From Streptomyces sp. LUP47B (GTDB lineage Bacteria; Actinomycetota; Actinomycetes; Streptomycetales; Streptomycetaceae), in assembly GCF_001746295.1 (NCBI RefSeq), contig NZ_MJAH01000002.1, positions 135,485 through 199,484 on the forward strand: a stretch of 64,000 nucleotides of DNA, written 5' to 3'. Below are positions 42,269 to 49,516 of the stretch, in pieces. A program made the position numbers and the translations under genes. The number at the start of each line of letters is the position of its first letter. Position 1 is the stretch's first letter. Below the pieces are notes generated by a model. It saw only the letters and a list, made by a program, of their open reading frames with translations, searched no databases and was not told the origin of the DNA.

Positions 42269-42787
42269 TCAGATCCCGTCGCCTCTCGCCCGGCGATGCA
42301 GGAGCCAGGTACCGCCCGCGGCGGCGACGGCGAGAGCCGCCACACCGGCCGCGGTCTGCACGGGATCGGGGCCAAGAGCGCCACCGACCCCCGTCTTCAC
42401 ACTTCCTCTGGGACGCACCGGCTGACCTTGCGAGGTCAGCGTGACCACCAGGTCACCGGTCACCCGCCGGCCGCCCCGCGCACAGGTCGCGGCGATCTCG
42501 TACGTCCCCGGCTGCGCGCTCGGCGGCACTCGGAACTGTCCGATCGCGTCACCCTCGTGCGTGCTGGGCGCCAGCGTGAAGGAGTCCGCGCCCACCGCGC
42601 CGGCGTCCCCCTGCGCGGTACCGCCGTCCCCGCACGCGGCCGTGTTCACCGTGACCTGGCCGCCCGGCACCGCGGACGACGGGAACACCTCGAGACCGTC
42701 CGAGTTCCCGGCGTACGCGGGCGCACAGACGAGACCCGCGGCGACGACGAGCGCGCTGCCGGTCAGCAGCCGGGCGGTGGGGCGCAT
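42269..42787 (-). CDS. Secreted protein with C-terminal anchor, likely sortase partner
   Basis: The 172-residue protein has a signal peptide (MRPTARLLTGSALVVAAGLVCAPAYA) and an Ig-like beta domain with two cysteines (TAACGDGG, ATCARGG). Its tail has a KTGVGGALGPD segment, a hydrophobic helix (TAAGVAALAVAAAGGTWLL) and basic end HRRARGDGI. That tail copies the layout of a cell-wall sorting signal without an obvious LPxTG. It sits 107 bp upstream of the class F sortase gene on the same strand. ATG 42787 follows AAGGAG. Confidence 0.72.
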   Translation of the reverse strand: MRPTARLLTGSALVVAAGLVCAPAYAGNSDGLEVFPSSAVPGGQVTVNTAACGDGGTAQGDAGAVGADSFTLAPSTHEGDAIGQFRVPPSAQPGTYEIAATCARGGRRVTGDLVVTLTSQGQPVRPRGSVKTGVGGALGPDPVQTAAGVAALAVAAAGGTWLLHRRARGDGI

Positions 42788-43026
42788 GTTGCTCCTTCGA
42801 GCTCTCGAGTGGATCCCTGTGCCTTCGAGGTAAGTGGCAGTGGGCCGAGCCCGCTTCCTGAGAGTTCGTCAGAAATGTGGTGAATGGGTGTCAGTTCCCT
42901 GCGCCCCGCGTCGGTTCGGGTGGAGTTTCAGCAGGTCATCGCCGTACTGCGAGCAGGCCGGCGAAGACGTACCGAAGAGTGCGGGGCGCGCGTGTGAACG
43001 GGTGACCCCTCGTCCGCGATCCGCGC

Positions 43027-43057
43027 TTGACCTCAACTTTGGTCGAGGTATCAGGCT
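43027..43057 (+). promoter_or_regulatory. MerR/SoxR-type promoter with 19-bp spacer
   Basis: TTGACC (43027-43032) and CAGGCT (43052-43057) are 19 bp apart. The spacer holds a dyad ACCTCAAC-TTTG-GTCGAGGT (43030-43049, 7 of 8 pairs). An elongated spacer with a central dyad is the hallmark of MerR-family activation. ATG 43065 lies seven bases beyond the -10. Confidence 0.65.
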
Positions 43058-43064
43058 GGTCCGC

Positions 43065-43646
43065 ATGCAGACAGACACCGCTCCTCTTCATGTCGCCCTG
43101 GTCATCGGCAGCAACCGCCACGGCCGCTTCGGCCCCGTCGTCGCCGACTGGCTCCTCGACCGCCTCCGCGACCGCGACGACCTGGTCCCCGAGATCGTGG
43201 ACGTGGCCGGGACCGACCTGCCCATGACCATGGCACCGAGCCCCGAGGCGACCGCCGCCCTCGCCTCGGTGACCCCGAAACTCGCGTCGGCGGACGCCTT
43301 CGTGGTCCTCACGCCCGAGTACAACCACTCCTACCCGGCCGGCCTGAAGAACCTGATCGACTGGCACTTCACGGAATGGCAGGCCAAGCCGGTGGCCCTC
43401 GTCTCGTACGGCGGCATCTCGGGCGGCCTGCGAGCGGTGGAACACCTCCGCCAGGTCTTCGCGGAACTCCACGCGGTGACGGTCAGGGACACGGTGAGCT
43501 TCCACAACGCCGGGGGCTCCTTCGCCGACGGTCGCCCGAAGGATCCGTCGGGTCCGGACGCCGCGGCGAAGACGATGCTGGACCAGCTGGTCTGGTGGGG
43601 GCGGGTGCTGAGGGAGGGGCGGGCCGCCCGTCCGTACGGAGGGTGA
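43065..43646 (+). CDS. NADPH-dependent FMN reductase (flavodoxin-like)
   Basis: The 193-residue flavodoxin-fold oxidoreductase shows VALVIGSNRHGRFGPVVADWLLDRL (FMN phosphate loop), VVLTPEYNHSYPAGLKNLIDW and PVALVSYGGISGGLRAVEHLRQVFAEL. All are typical of the NAD(P)H:quinone/chromate/azo reductase group. It probably defends against redox-active compounds. ATG 43065 is preferred because the MerR-type promoter would make the transcript start there. No MerR gene is adjacent. Confidence 0.9.
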   Translation: MQTDTAPLHVALVIGSNRHGRFGPVVADWLLDRLRDRDDLVPEIVDVAGTDLPMTMAPSPEATAALASVTPKLASADAFVVLTPEYNHSYPAGLKNLIDWHFTEWQAKPVALVSYGGISGGLRAVEHLRQVFAELHAVTVRDTVSFHNAGGSFADGRPKDPSGPDAAAKTMLDQLVWWGRVLREGRAARPYGG

Positions 43647-43709
43647 GCGGGCGGGCGGTCGGGGATGTGGGCCGGGCTCCCGTGTCGGCGCTACGGTGAG
43701 GCGATGGGC

Positions 43710-44138
43710 ATGGAACAGCGCATCACCCTGATCACCCTGGGCGTCTCGGACCTGGCCCGCTCCAAGGCCTTCTACGAGGCTCTGGGCTGGCGGGGCCAGG
43801 AGGTCGCGGAGACCGTCTTCTTCCAGGCCGGAGGGCTGGGCCTGGTCCTGTGGAGCCGGGAGAAACTGGCGGCGGACTGCGGCCTCGAACCGGGCCCGGC
43901 GTACGGCTTCGGCGGTATCGCCCTCGCCCACAACGTCCGCTCGGAGACAGAAGTCGACGCCCTCCTCGCGAAGGTGGCGGAGGCGGGCGGCACCATCACC
44001 AAACCGGCCGCGGTGAACGAGATCGGCTTCTACTCCAGCGCCTTCACGGACCCGGACGGCCACGCCTGGGAGCTGGCGTACAACCCGGGCTTCCCCCTGG
44101 CGGAGGACGGCACGCTCACGCTTCCGGACTTCGGCTAG
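43710..44138 (+). CDS. VOC-family (glyoxalase/bleomycin-resistance fold) protein
   Basis: The 142-residue protein has paired beta-alpha-beta-beta-beta modules: ITLITLGVSDLARSKAFYEALGW at the N-terminus and GFYSSAFTDPDGHAWELAYNPGFPL at the C-terminus. The acidic ligand in HAWELAYNP is preserved. It could be a lyase, dioxygenase or drug-binding protein; no specific role can be given. GAGG eight bases before ATG 43710 supports this start over ATG 43704. 63 bp after the FMN reductase, same strand. Confidence 0.85.
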   Translation: MEQRITLITLGVSDLARSKAFYEALGWRGQEVAETVFFQAGGLGLVLWSREKLAADCGLEPGPAYGFGGIALAHNVRSETEVDALLAKVAEAGGTITKPAAVNEIGFYSSAFTDPDGHAWELAYNPGFPLAEDGTLTLPDFG

Positions 44139-44509
44139 GGCCCACGAAGGGCTTTCCGATCTGGAGGGGCGCTCCGATGGCGTCTCCGTCGTCGTCGCCG
44201 CCGTCGCCGTCTCCGCCGGTTCCTGCCGGTCCTAGCCGGTCGCCCGGGCGCGTGCCGGGCCCGTGCCCCCAAGACGTCGGCCCGGTCCGGAGGCCAGGAC
44301 CCGGACGGACCTGGTCCGGACCGCGGCGAGCACTTCCGATACGGCCCGCATTCCTACCGCCGCGAGCATGGGCTTCTTCCCGTCCCGGCAGTAGTGCACC
44401 GCGCCCGCCCCGAAGTGCAGGGCCCACCCGCGCCCCGTTCCCGGGCGTCGTCGTCGGCCTCGGCCGCCGTCCGGCACACCGGACGGCTCTCCGCGCCGAA
44501 CAGTTTTCG
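44139..44509. other. 371-bp gap with a possible gene remnant on the - strand
   Basis: The first part (44170-44260) is a low-complexity TCG/CCG-rich stretch. On the minus strand, about 44437 down to 44290, an open frame reads …ALHFGAGAVHYCRDGKKPMLAAVG… with consistently GC-ending codons but no start or ribosome-binding site. This suggests the tail of a decayed gene. Confidence 0.3.
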
Positions 44510-44854
44510 TCAGCCCTCCAGGCCGGAGAACCTCTCCGCGAGCGCCCGATGCCGCGCCGCGACCTGCTGGGCCTCGGCGGGGGTGACGGACGAGCCCGGC
44601 AGCCGGCCGAGACGCTCGATCTCGTCGGCGAAGCGCAAATGCTCCGAGCGGGCGTGCTCCCGGCAGGGCAGGCACGTCACGTGGTCCGGTCGCGGCGAGG
44701 TCATGGCGTACGGCACCCGCAGTCCGCACCCGGTGGCGACGACGCTCGGCAGGTCCCCGGCCAGGCCGAACGTGGCCGCGAGCATATTGCGGACGGCGGC
44801 CTCGCCACGGACCACCTTCACCTCGACATGGATGTGCGGGTCGTCCTCGCCCAA
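44510..44854 (-). CDS. Conserved small protein of unknown function, TTG start
   Basis: The 114-residue product starts LGEDDPHIHVEVKVVRGEAAVRNMLAATFGLAGDLPSVVATGCGLRVPYAM. A CLPCREHARSEHLRFADEIERLGRL segment could bind metal. No known domain is recognised. The start is TTG 44854, supported by a perfect GGAGGT six bases upstream; no ATG or GTG occurs before the conserved region. Codon use is typical of the host, so this looks like a real gene. It precedes nothing obvious on its strand; the M4 gene lies 68 bp upstream. Confidence 0.6.
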   Translation of the reverse strand: MGEDDPHIHVEVKVVRGEAAVRNMLAATFGLAGDLPSVVATGCGLRVPYAMTSPRPDHVTCLPCREHARSEHLRFADEIERLGRLPGSSVTPAEAQQVAARHRALAERFSGLEG

Positions 44855-44922
44855 CTACCCACCTCCTCCTATGGGTACGGCCGCCCCGGATCCCGGAGCG
44901 GCCGTGTCGCACTCATGGGCCC

Positions 44923-46578
44923 TCAGTTCACGTTCACCGCGCTCCACGCCGCCGCCACCGCGTTGTACTCCGTACTGCCCGCGCCGTACAGGTCCTTCGC
45001 CGCGTTCAGTGTGGCGGTCCGCGCTCCCGCGTAGTTCGTCGACGACGTCATGTAGACCGTCAGCGCCCGGTACCAGATGGCGCCCAGCTTGTCGCGGCCG
45101 ATGCCGGTGACCGTGGAACCGTTGGAGGTGGGGGAGTTGTAGCTGACGCCGTTGATCGTCTTGGCGCCGCTGCCCTCCGCCAGCAGATACGCGAAGTGGT
45201 TCGCGACGCCGGAGGAGTAGTGGACGTCGAGGTTGCCGACCGAACTGCTCCAGGAGTCGGCGGAGCTGCCGTCCTTGGAGGGCTTGTCCATGTAGCGCAG
45301 GGCGTCGCGGCCGAAGCCGGAGCGGACGATCTTCTCGCCGATCAGATAGTCGCCGGTGTCCGAGGAGTTGCCCGCGTAGAACTCCACCAGCGTGCCGAAG
45401 ATGTCGGAGGTCGCCTCGTTGAGCCCGCCGGACTCGCCCGAGTACGTCAGCGCCGCCGTCTTCGAGGTCACGCCGTGGGACATCTCGTGGCCCGCCACGT
45501 CCAGCGACACCAGCGGACCGAGCTGCGTCCCGTCACCGTCGCCGTACGTCATGCAGAAGCAACTGTCGTCCCAGAAGGCGTTGTTGTAGTTCGTGCCGTA
45601 GTGGACCCGGTTGTAGGAGCCCTTGCCGTCCCCGCCGATGCCGTTCCTGCCGTGGACGTTCTTGTAGTAGTCCCACGTGACGTCGGTACCGTACTGCGCG
45701 TCCACCGCGGCGGTGGAACGGTCCGAACCCGCCCCCGTGCCCCAGTGGTTGTCGGCGTCGGTGAACACGGTCGACGGCGCGCGGCTGATGCAGATGGTCA
45801 GGAAGCACAGGTCGGTCTTGTTGGCCGCGTCGCCGGTGTAGGTGTTCCCACGGGTCGCGTCCTTCAGCTGGTACGTCGACCCCGACTGCGTCGTCTGCAG
45901 CGAAACCGTCCCGCTGTACAGCGACTTGCCGTCGCCGGCCGCCTGCTCGATGCTGTCCCACGCGTCGATCTGCGCGCCCGTCCGCGCGTCCGTCAGCACC
46001 GTCCGCGCCACCGGGTTGCCGAGCGAGTCCTGTGCCGCCGCGTCGGTCTGCCAGGCCAGCTTCGGCGCCCCGTGCAGGGCGTCGACGACCAGCTGCGGCT
46101 TGGCGGTCAGCTTCCTCAGCGTCTCGCCGAGGTTGGCCGCCTTGAGGGCGTTCGCCGCGAGGTCGGCCGCCTTCGGGGCGGATAGCACCGGGGTGACGCC
46201 AGCGAGGGATATCGCGCTCCTCGTGGCGCGCGAGGAGCTCTTGTACGCCCCGTTCGGCGCCAGGTGGACCACGAAGTCGCCGCCCAGTACAGGCAGTTGG
46301 TGGTAGGTGCGGTCGTAGCGGACGTGCTGGGTGCCGTCGGCGTCGACGATCACGTCACGGACCTTCGTGTCCTGGGCGGAGGTGAGGCCCAGCGTCGAGG
46401 CCCGGTCGGCCAGGACGGAGGCGGCGTTCTCGAGCGCGGTGGCCCTGGTCGGCCGGTCGGCCGCACCGGCGGCGGGGGAGAGGGCCGCGGCCAGCAGGGT
46501 GGCGGCGGTGGCGGCGACTCCGGCGGTGGCGAGACGGCGGGAACGAGCACCTCGGACGTACGGCCGTATCCGACTCAT
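44923..46578 (-). CDS. Secreted M4 (thermolysin-family) metalloprotease, short form
   Basis: The 551-residue zinc endopeptidase has a signal peptide (RRLATAGVAATAATLLAAALSPAAGA) and a FTP/PepSY propeptide to about residue 210. The catalytic domain contains SLDVAGHEMSHGVTS (first zinc His about 364) and ESGGLNEATSDIFGTLVEF. It is clearly paralogous to the 798-residue enzyme at 2097-4493 but ends with the catalytic domain. ATG 46578 has AGAGGAGA upstream. It should be exported and autoprocessed, providing extracellular proteolysis. Confidence 0.93.
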   Translation of the reverse strand: MSRIRPYVRGARSRRLATAGVAATAATLLAAALSPAAGAADRPTRATALENAASVLADRASTLGLTSAQDTKVRDVIVDADGTQHVRYDRTYHQLPVLGGDFVVHLAPNGAYKSSSRATRSAISLAGVTPVLSAPKAADLAANALKAANLGETLRKLTAKPQLVVDALHGAPKLAWQTDAAAQDSLGNPVARTVLTDARTGAQIDAWDSIEQAAGDGKSLYSGTVSLQTTQSGSTYQLKDATRGNTYTGDAANKTDLCFLTICISRAPSTVFTDADNHWGTGAGSDRSTAAVDAQYGTDVTWDYYKNVHGRNGIGGDGKGSYNRVHYGTNYNNAFWDDSCFCMTYGDGDGTQLGPLVSLDVAGHEMSHGVTSKTAALTYSGESGGLNEATSDIFGTLVEFYAGNSSDTGDYLIGEKIVRSGFGRDALRYMDKPSKDGSSADSWSSSVGNLDVHYSSGVANHFAYLLAEGSGAKTINGVSYNSPTSNGSTVTGIGRDKLGAIWYRALTVYMTSSTNYAGARTATLNAAKDLYGAGSTEYNAVAAAWSAVNVN

Positions 46579-46711
46579 CGGTCTCCTCTGAAAGACGCCA
46601 ATGGGGCGCGTGGGGGGGGTGGCGCGGACGTTGACCAAGATTTAAGAGGTCATGACAAGCCGTGTCCATACCGCGTCACGTGCAGGTTTGTGAGGGGAGA
46701 GAATCGTTTCT

Positions 46712-47173
46712 GTGACCCCTGCGAGACTCCCGTTCTTCGTCTACGGCACCCTCCGCCCCGGCGAGGCCAACCACGACCTCTTCCTGCGCGGCCGTATCCG
46801 CTCCGAGGAGCCGGGCCGGCTCACCGGCGCGCTGCTCTACGACGGCCCCGGCTATCCGTACGCCGTCGAGGCGACCGGGGGAGAGGTCATGGGGGAACTG
46901 GTCACCCCGCGGGCCGACGCCTACGCCGAACTGCTCGTCACCCTCGACGAGTTGGAGGAGTACACCCCGGGAGACCCGCGCAACCTGTACGAACGGGTCA
47001 CCCGCCAGGTGATCCGCACGGCCGACAGCACGTCCGTGCAGGCCTGGGTCTATGTGGCGGCTGACCCCGTCGCCGCCCGGCTGCGCACCCGCGGCAAGCT
47101 CATCGAGAGCGGCGACTGGCGGCTCGGGCGAGCTACCGCTCCACCGTCTCCACCCGCACCGCGCACGCCTTGA
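46712..47173 (+). CDS. Gamma-glutamylcyclotransferase-fold (AIG2-like) protein
   Basis: The 153-residue protein has the opening FFVYGTLRPGEANHDLFL and the acidic LVTLDELEEYTPGD with a likely catalytic Glu. YERVTRQVI … QAWVYVAADP marks the GGCT/AIG2 beta-barrel fold. Members cyclise gamma-glutamyl-amines to 5-oxoproline; the substrate is unknown. GTG 46712 follows GAGGGGAGA at a slightly long spacing. The Pro-rich tail overlaps the 3' end of the convergent nitrate reductase gene by 41 bp. Confidence 0.85.
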   Translation: MTPARLPFFVYGTLRPGEANHDLFLRGRIRSEEPGRLTGALLYDGPGYPYAVEATGGEVMGELVTPRADAYAELLVTLDELEEYTPGDPRNLYERVTRQVIRTADSTSVQAWVYVAADPVAARLRTRGKLIESGDWRLGRATAPPSPPAPRTP

Positions 47174-49214
47174 ACTCCGGCATCCGTGACGTCGGGTCCA
47201 GCGCCGGGTTGGTGAGGGTGTTGGCGCGGCCCTCGCCGTACCAGTGGAAGGGCATGAAGACGGTGTCCGGGCGGATGCCGAGCGTGATGCGGGCCGGTGC
47301 CACGGCCCGCCCGCGCCGCGAGACCACGGCGACCGGGTCGCCCTCGGCCGCCCCCAGCCGCTCCGCGAGCCGCGGGTGCAGCTCCACGAACGGTCCCGGC
47401 GCGGCGGCGTTCAGCTCGTCCACCCGGCGGGTCTGCGCCCCGGACTGGTACTGCGCCACGACCCGGCCGGTCGTCAGCAGCACCGGGTATTCCTCGTCGG
47501 GCTCCTCCGCGATCGCCCGGTGCGAGACGGGCACGAAGCGGGCCCGGCCGTCCGGGGTGGCGAAGCGGTCCAGGAAGAGACGCGGGGTACCCGGGTGCAC
47601 CACCGTGTCCTCCGTCGGACACGGCCAGAACACCCCGTTCTCCTCGGCCAGCCGCCGGTAGGTGATCCCGGAGTAGTCGGCAGGGCCGCCCGCGCTCGCC
47701 CGGCGCAGCTCCTCGAAGACCTCCTCGGGGTCGGTCGGGAAGCCCTTCTCCACCCCGAGGCGGTCGGCGAGTTCGTGCATGACCTCCAGGTCGCTGCGGA
47801 TGCCGTCCGGCGGCGTGATCGCCTGCCGGCGCAGCAGCACCCGCCCCTCCAGGTTGGTCGTCGTGCCCGTCTCCTCGGCCCACTGCGTGACCGGCAGGAC
47901 CACGTCCGCGAGGGCGGCGGTCTCCGAGAGGACCACGTCGCACACGGCAAGGAAGTCAAGGGACTTGATGCGCTCCTCGACGTGCGCGGCGTGCGGCGCC
48001 GACACCACCGGGTTGGAGCCCATCAGCAGCAGCGACCTGATGTCCGTGCCGAGCGCGTCGAGCAACTCGTAGGCGCTGCGCCCCGGTCCGGGGAGCGAGT
48101 CGGGGTCCACGCCCCACACCTCGGCGACGTGGGCCCGTGCCGCCGGGTCGTCCAGCTTGCGGTAGCCGGGCAACTGGTCGGCCTTCTGACCGTGTTCGCG
48201 CCCGCCCTGACCGTTGCCCTGGCCGGTCAGACAGCCGTAGCCGCTGAACGGCCGCCCGGCCCGCCCGGTCGCCAGGCACAGGTTGATCCACGCGCTCACG
48301 GTGTCGGTGCCCTTGGACTGCTGCTCGGGCCCGCGCGCGGTGAGCACCATCGCGGACTCGGGCTCGCAGAACAGCCGTACGGTCTCCCGGAGCTGGGGCA
48401 CCGAAACGCCGGTGATCCGCTCCACGTACTCCGGCCAGTGGGCCATCGCGGCGGCCCGCGCGTCCTCCCAGCCGGCCGTGCGCTCACGGACGTACTCCTC
48501 GTCGACCAGCCCCTCGGCGACGACCAGGTGCAGCAGACCGAGCGCCAGCGCGAGGTCCGTCCCCGGCCGGGGCATCAGATGCAGGTCGGCCTGTTCGGCG
48601 GTCTTGGTGCGGCGCGGGTCGATCACGATCAGCGTGCCGCCGTTCTCCCTCAGTTCGGTGAAGAACCGCAAGGACGGCGGCATGGTCTCGGCGAGGTTCG
48701 AGCCGACGAGGATCACACAGCCCGACTTCGGGATGTCCTCAAGCGGGAAGGGCAGCCCCCGGTCCAGGCCGAAGGCCTTCATACCGCCGGCCGCCGCGGA
48801 CGACATGCAGAAACGCCCGTTGTAGTCGATCTGCGAGGTACCGAGGACGACCCGCGCGAACTTGCCCAGCGTGTACGCCTTCTCGTTCGTCAGGCCGCCC
48901 CCGCCGAAGACCCCGCACGCGTCCGGGCCATGCTCCGATCGCGTGCGGGACAGCGCCTCGGCGATCCGGTCCAGGGCCTCGTCCCACGTGGCGGGCACGA
49001 GCGTGCCACCGGAGCGCACCAACGGGGAGGTCAGGCGCACCCGGGACGAGAGCACCGCGGGTGCCGTACGGCCCTTGCCGCACAGCGCCCCCCGGTTCAC
49101 CGGGAAGTCCGCGCGCTCGCTCACCTCGACGGTCCCGTCCGGAGCGGGGGTCAGGTTCATGCCGCACTGCAGGGCGCAGTACGGGCAGTGCGTGGGCGTC
49201 GCGGAGTTCGGCAT
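47133..49214 (-). CDS. nasA: Assimilatory nitrate reductase catalytic subunit (molybdopterin oxidoreductase)
   Basis: This 693-residue cytoplasmic Mo-bisMGD enzyme reduces nitrate to nitrite. The N-terminal [4Fe-4S] ligands are C10, C13, C17 and C45 (HCPYCALQCG … GALCGKG). A Mo-ligand-type Cys is in YNGRFCMSSAAAGG. VILVGSNLAETMPPSLRF, PRPGTDLALALGLLH and the C-terminal molydopterin-binding FHWYGEGRANTLTNPALDPTSRMPEFKACAVRVE complete the fold. No signal peptide and no C-terminal BFD or flavin domain, so an external donor is needed. A GlnR-like array precedes it. Its nitrite product feeds NirBD. Confidence 0.92.
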   Translation of the reverse strand: MPNSATPTHCPYCALQCGMNLTPAPDGTVEVSERADFPVNRGALCGKGRTAPAVLSSRVRLTSPLVRSGGTLVPATWDEALDRIAEALSRTRSEHGPDACGVFGGGGLTNEKAYTLGKFARVVLGTSQIDYNGRFCMSSAAAGGMKAFGLDRGLPFPLEDIPKSGCVILVGSNLAETMPPSLRFFTELRENGGTLIVIDPRRTKTAEQADLHLMPRPGTDLALALGLLHLVVAEGLVDEEYVRERTAGWEDARAAAMAHWPEYVERITGVSVPQLRETVRLFCEPESAMVLTARGPEQQSKGTDTVSAWINLCLATGRAGRPFSGYGCLTGQGNGQGGREHGQKADQLPGYRKLDDPAARAHVAEVWGVDPDSLPGPGRSAYELLDALGTDIRSLLLMGSNPVVSAPHAAHVEERIKSLDFLAVCDVVLSETAALADVVLPVTQWAEETGTTTNLEGRVLLRRQAITPPDGIRSDLEVMHELADRLGVEKGFPTDPEEVFEELRRASAGGPADYSGITYRRLAEENGVFWPCPTEDTVVHPGTPRLFLDRFATPDGRARFVPVSHRAIAEEPDEEYPVLLTTGRVVAQYQSGAQTRRVDELNAAAPGPFVELHPRLAERLGAAEGDPVAVVSRRGRAVAPARITLGIRPDTVFMPFHWYGEGRANTLTNPALDPTSRMPEFKACAVRVETVER

Positions 49215-49226
49215 GTCCTTCAGCGT

Positions 49227-49264
49227 GCTTCGGCCGTGTTACGCCGATGACGGCTCCGTGTTAC
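49227..49264 (-). promoter_or_regulatory. GlnR-box-like array upstream of nasA
   Basis: On the minus strand four 5-mers are separated by exactly 6 bp: GTAAC, CCGTC, GTAAC, GAAGC. This reproduces the gTnAc-n6-GaAAc-n6-gTnAc-n6-GaAAc architecture with two perfect a-sites and one near-perfect b-site. It lies 12 bp before ATG 49214. Confidence 0.65.
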
Positions 49265-49373
49265 GCGGCCAAGACGGCGACCTCCCGATCGGCGCCCGGG
49301 AGCCGTGAGGCGCATACGCGCCCACCTGAGAGTCGTCGCAGGGCGGTGCGGAGGTTGCCTGCGATGTGAAAGA

Positions 49374-49448
49374 CGCCACATGTGGCGCATTCCGTTGCGT
49401 GTTTGGCCGAGCACGCATTGTTGAGCATTGAAAAACCGCGGCTACAGT
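49374..49448 (+). promoter_or_regulatory. Promoter region of the adenylating-enzyme operon with a 14-bp palindrome
   Basis: TTGAGC (49421-49426) and TACAGT (49443-49448) are 16 bp apart, a good -35/-10 pair with +1 near 49455. A perfect palindrome CGCCACATGTGGCG (49374-49387) lies 33 bp upstream of the -35 and could be an activator or repressor site. The 302-bp gap to nasA holds no gene. Confidence 0.5.
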
Positions 49449-49516
49449 CGAGCGCGGATCCAGCTTGGCGCCAGGCAAACCGTCATGCGAGAAGCCAGCC
49501 AGGAGGTTCCCCCAGC

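Noticed and set aside
42834..43064. N-terminal extension of the FMN reductase to 42834
   Set aside because: The added sequence has no family similarity and would place the MerR-type promoter inside the gene; ATG 43065 fits the flavodoxin fold start and the promoter.
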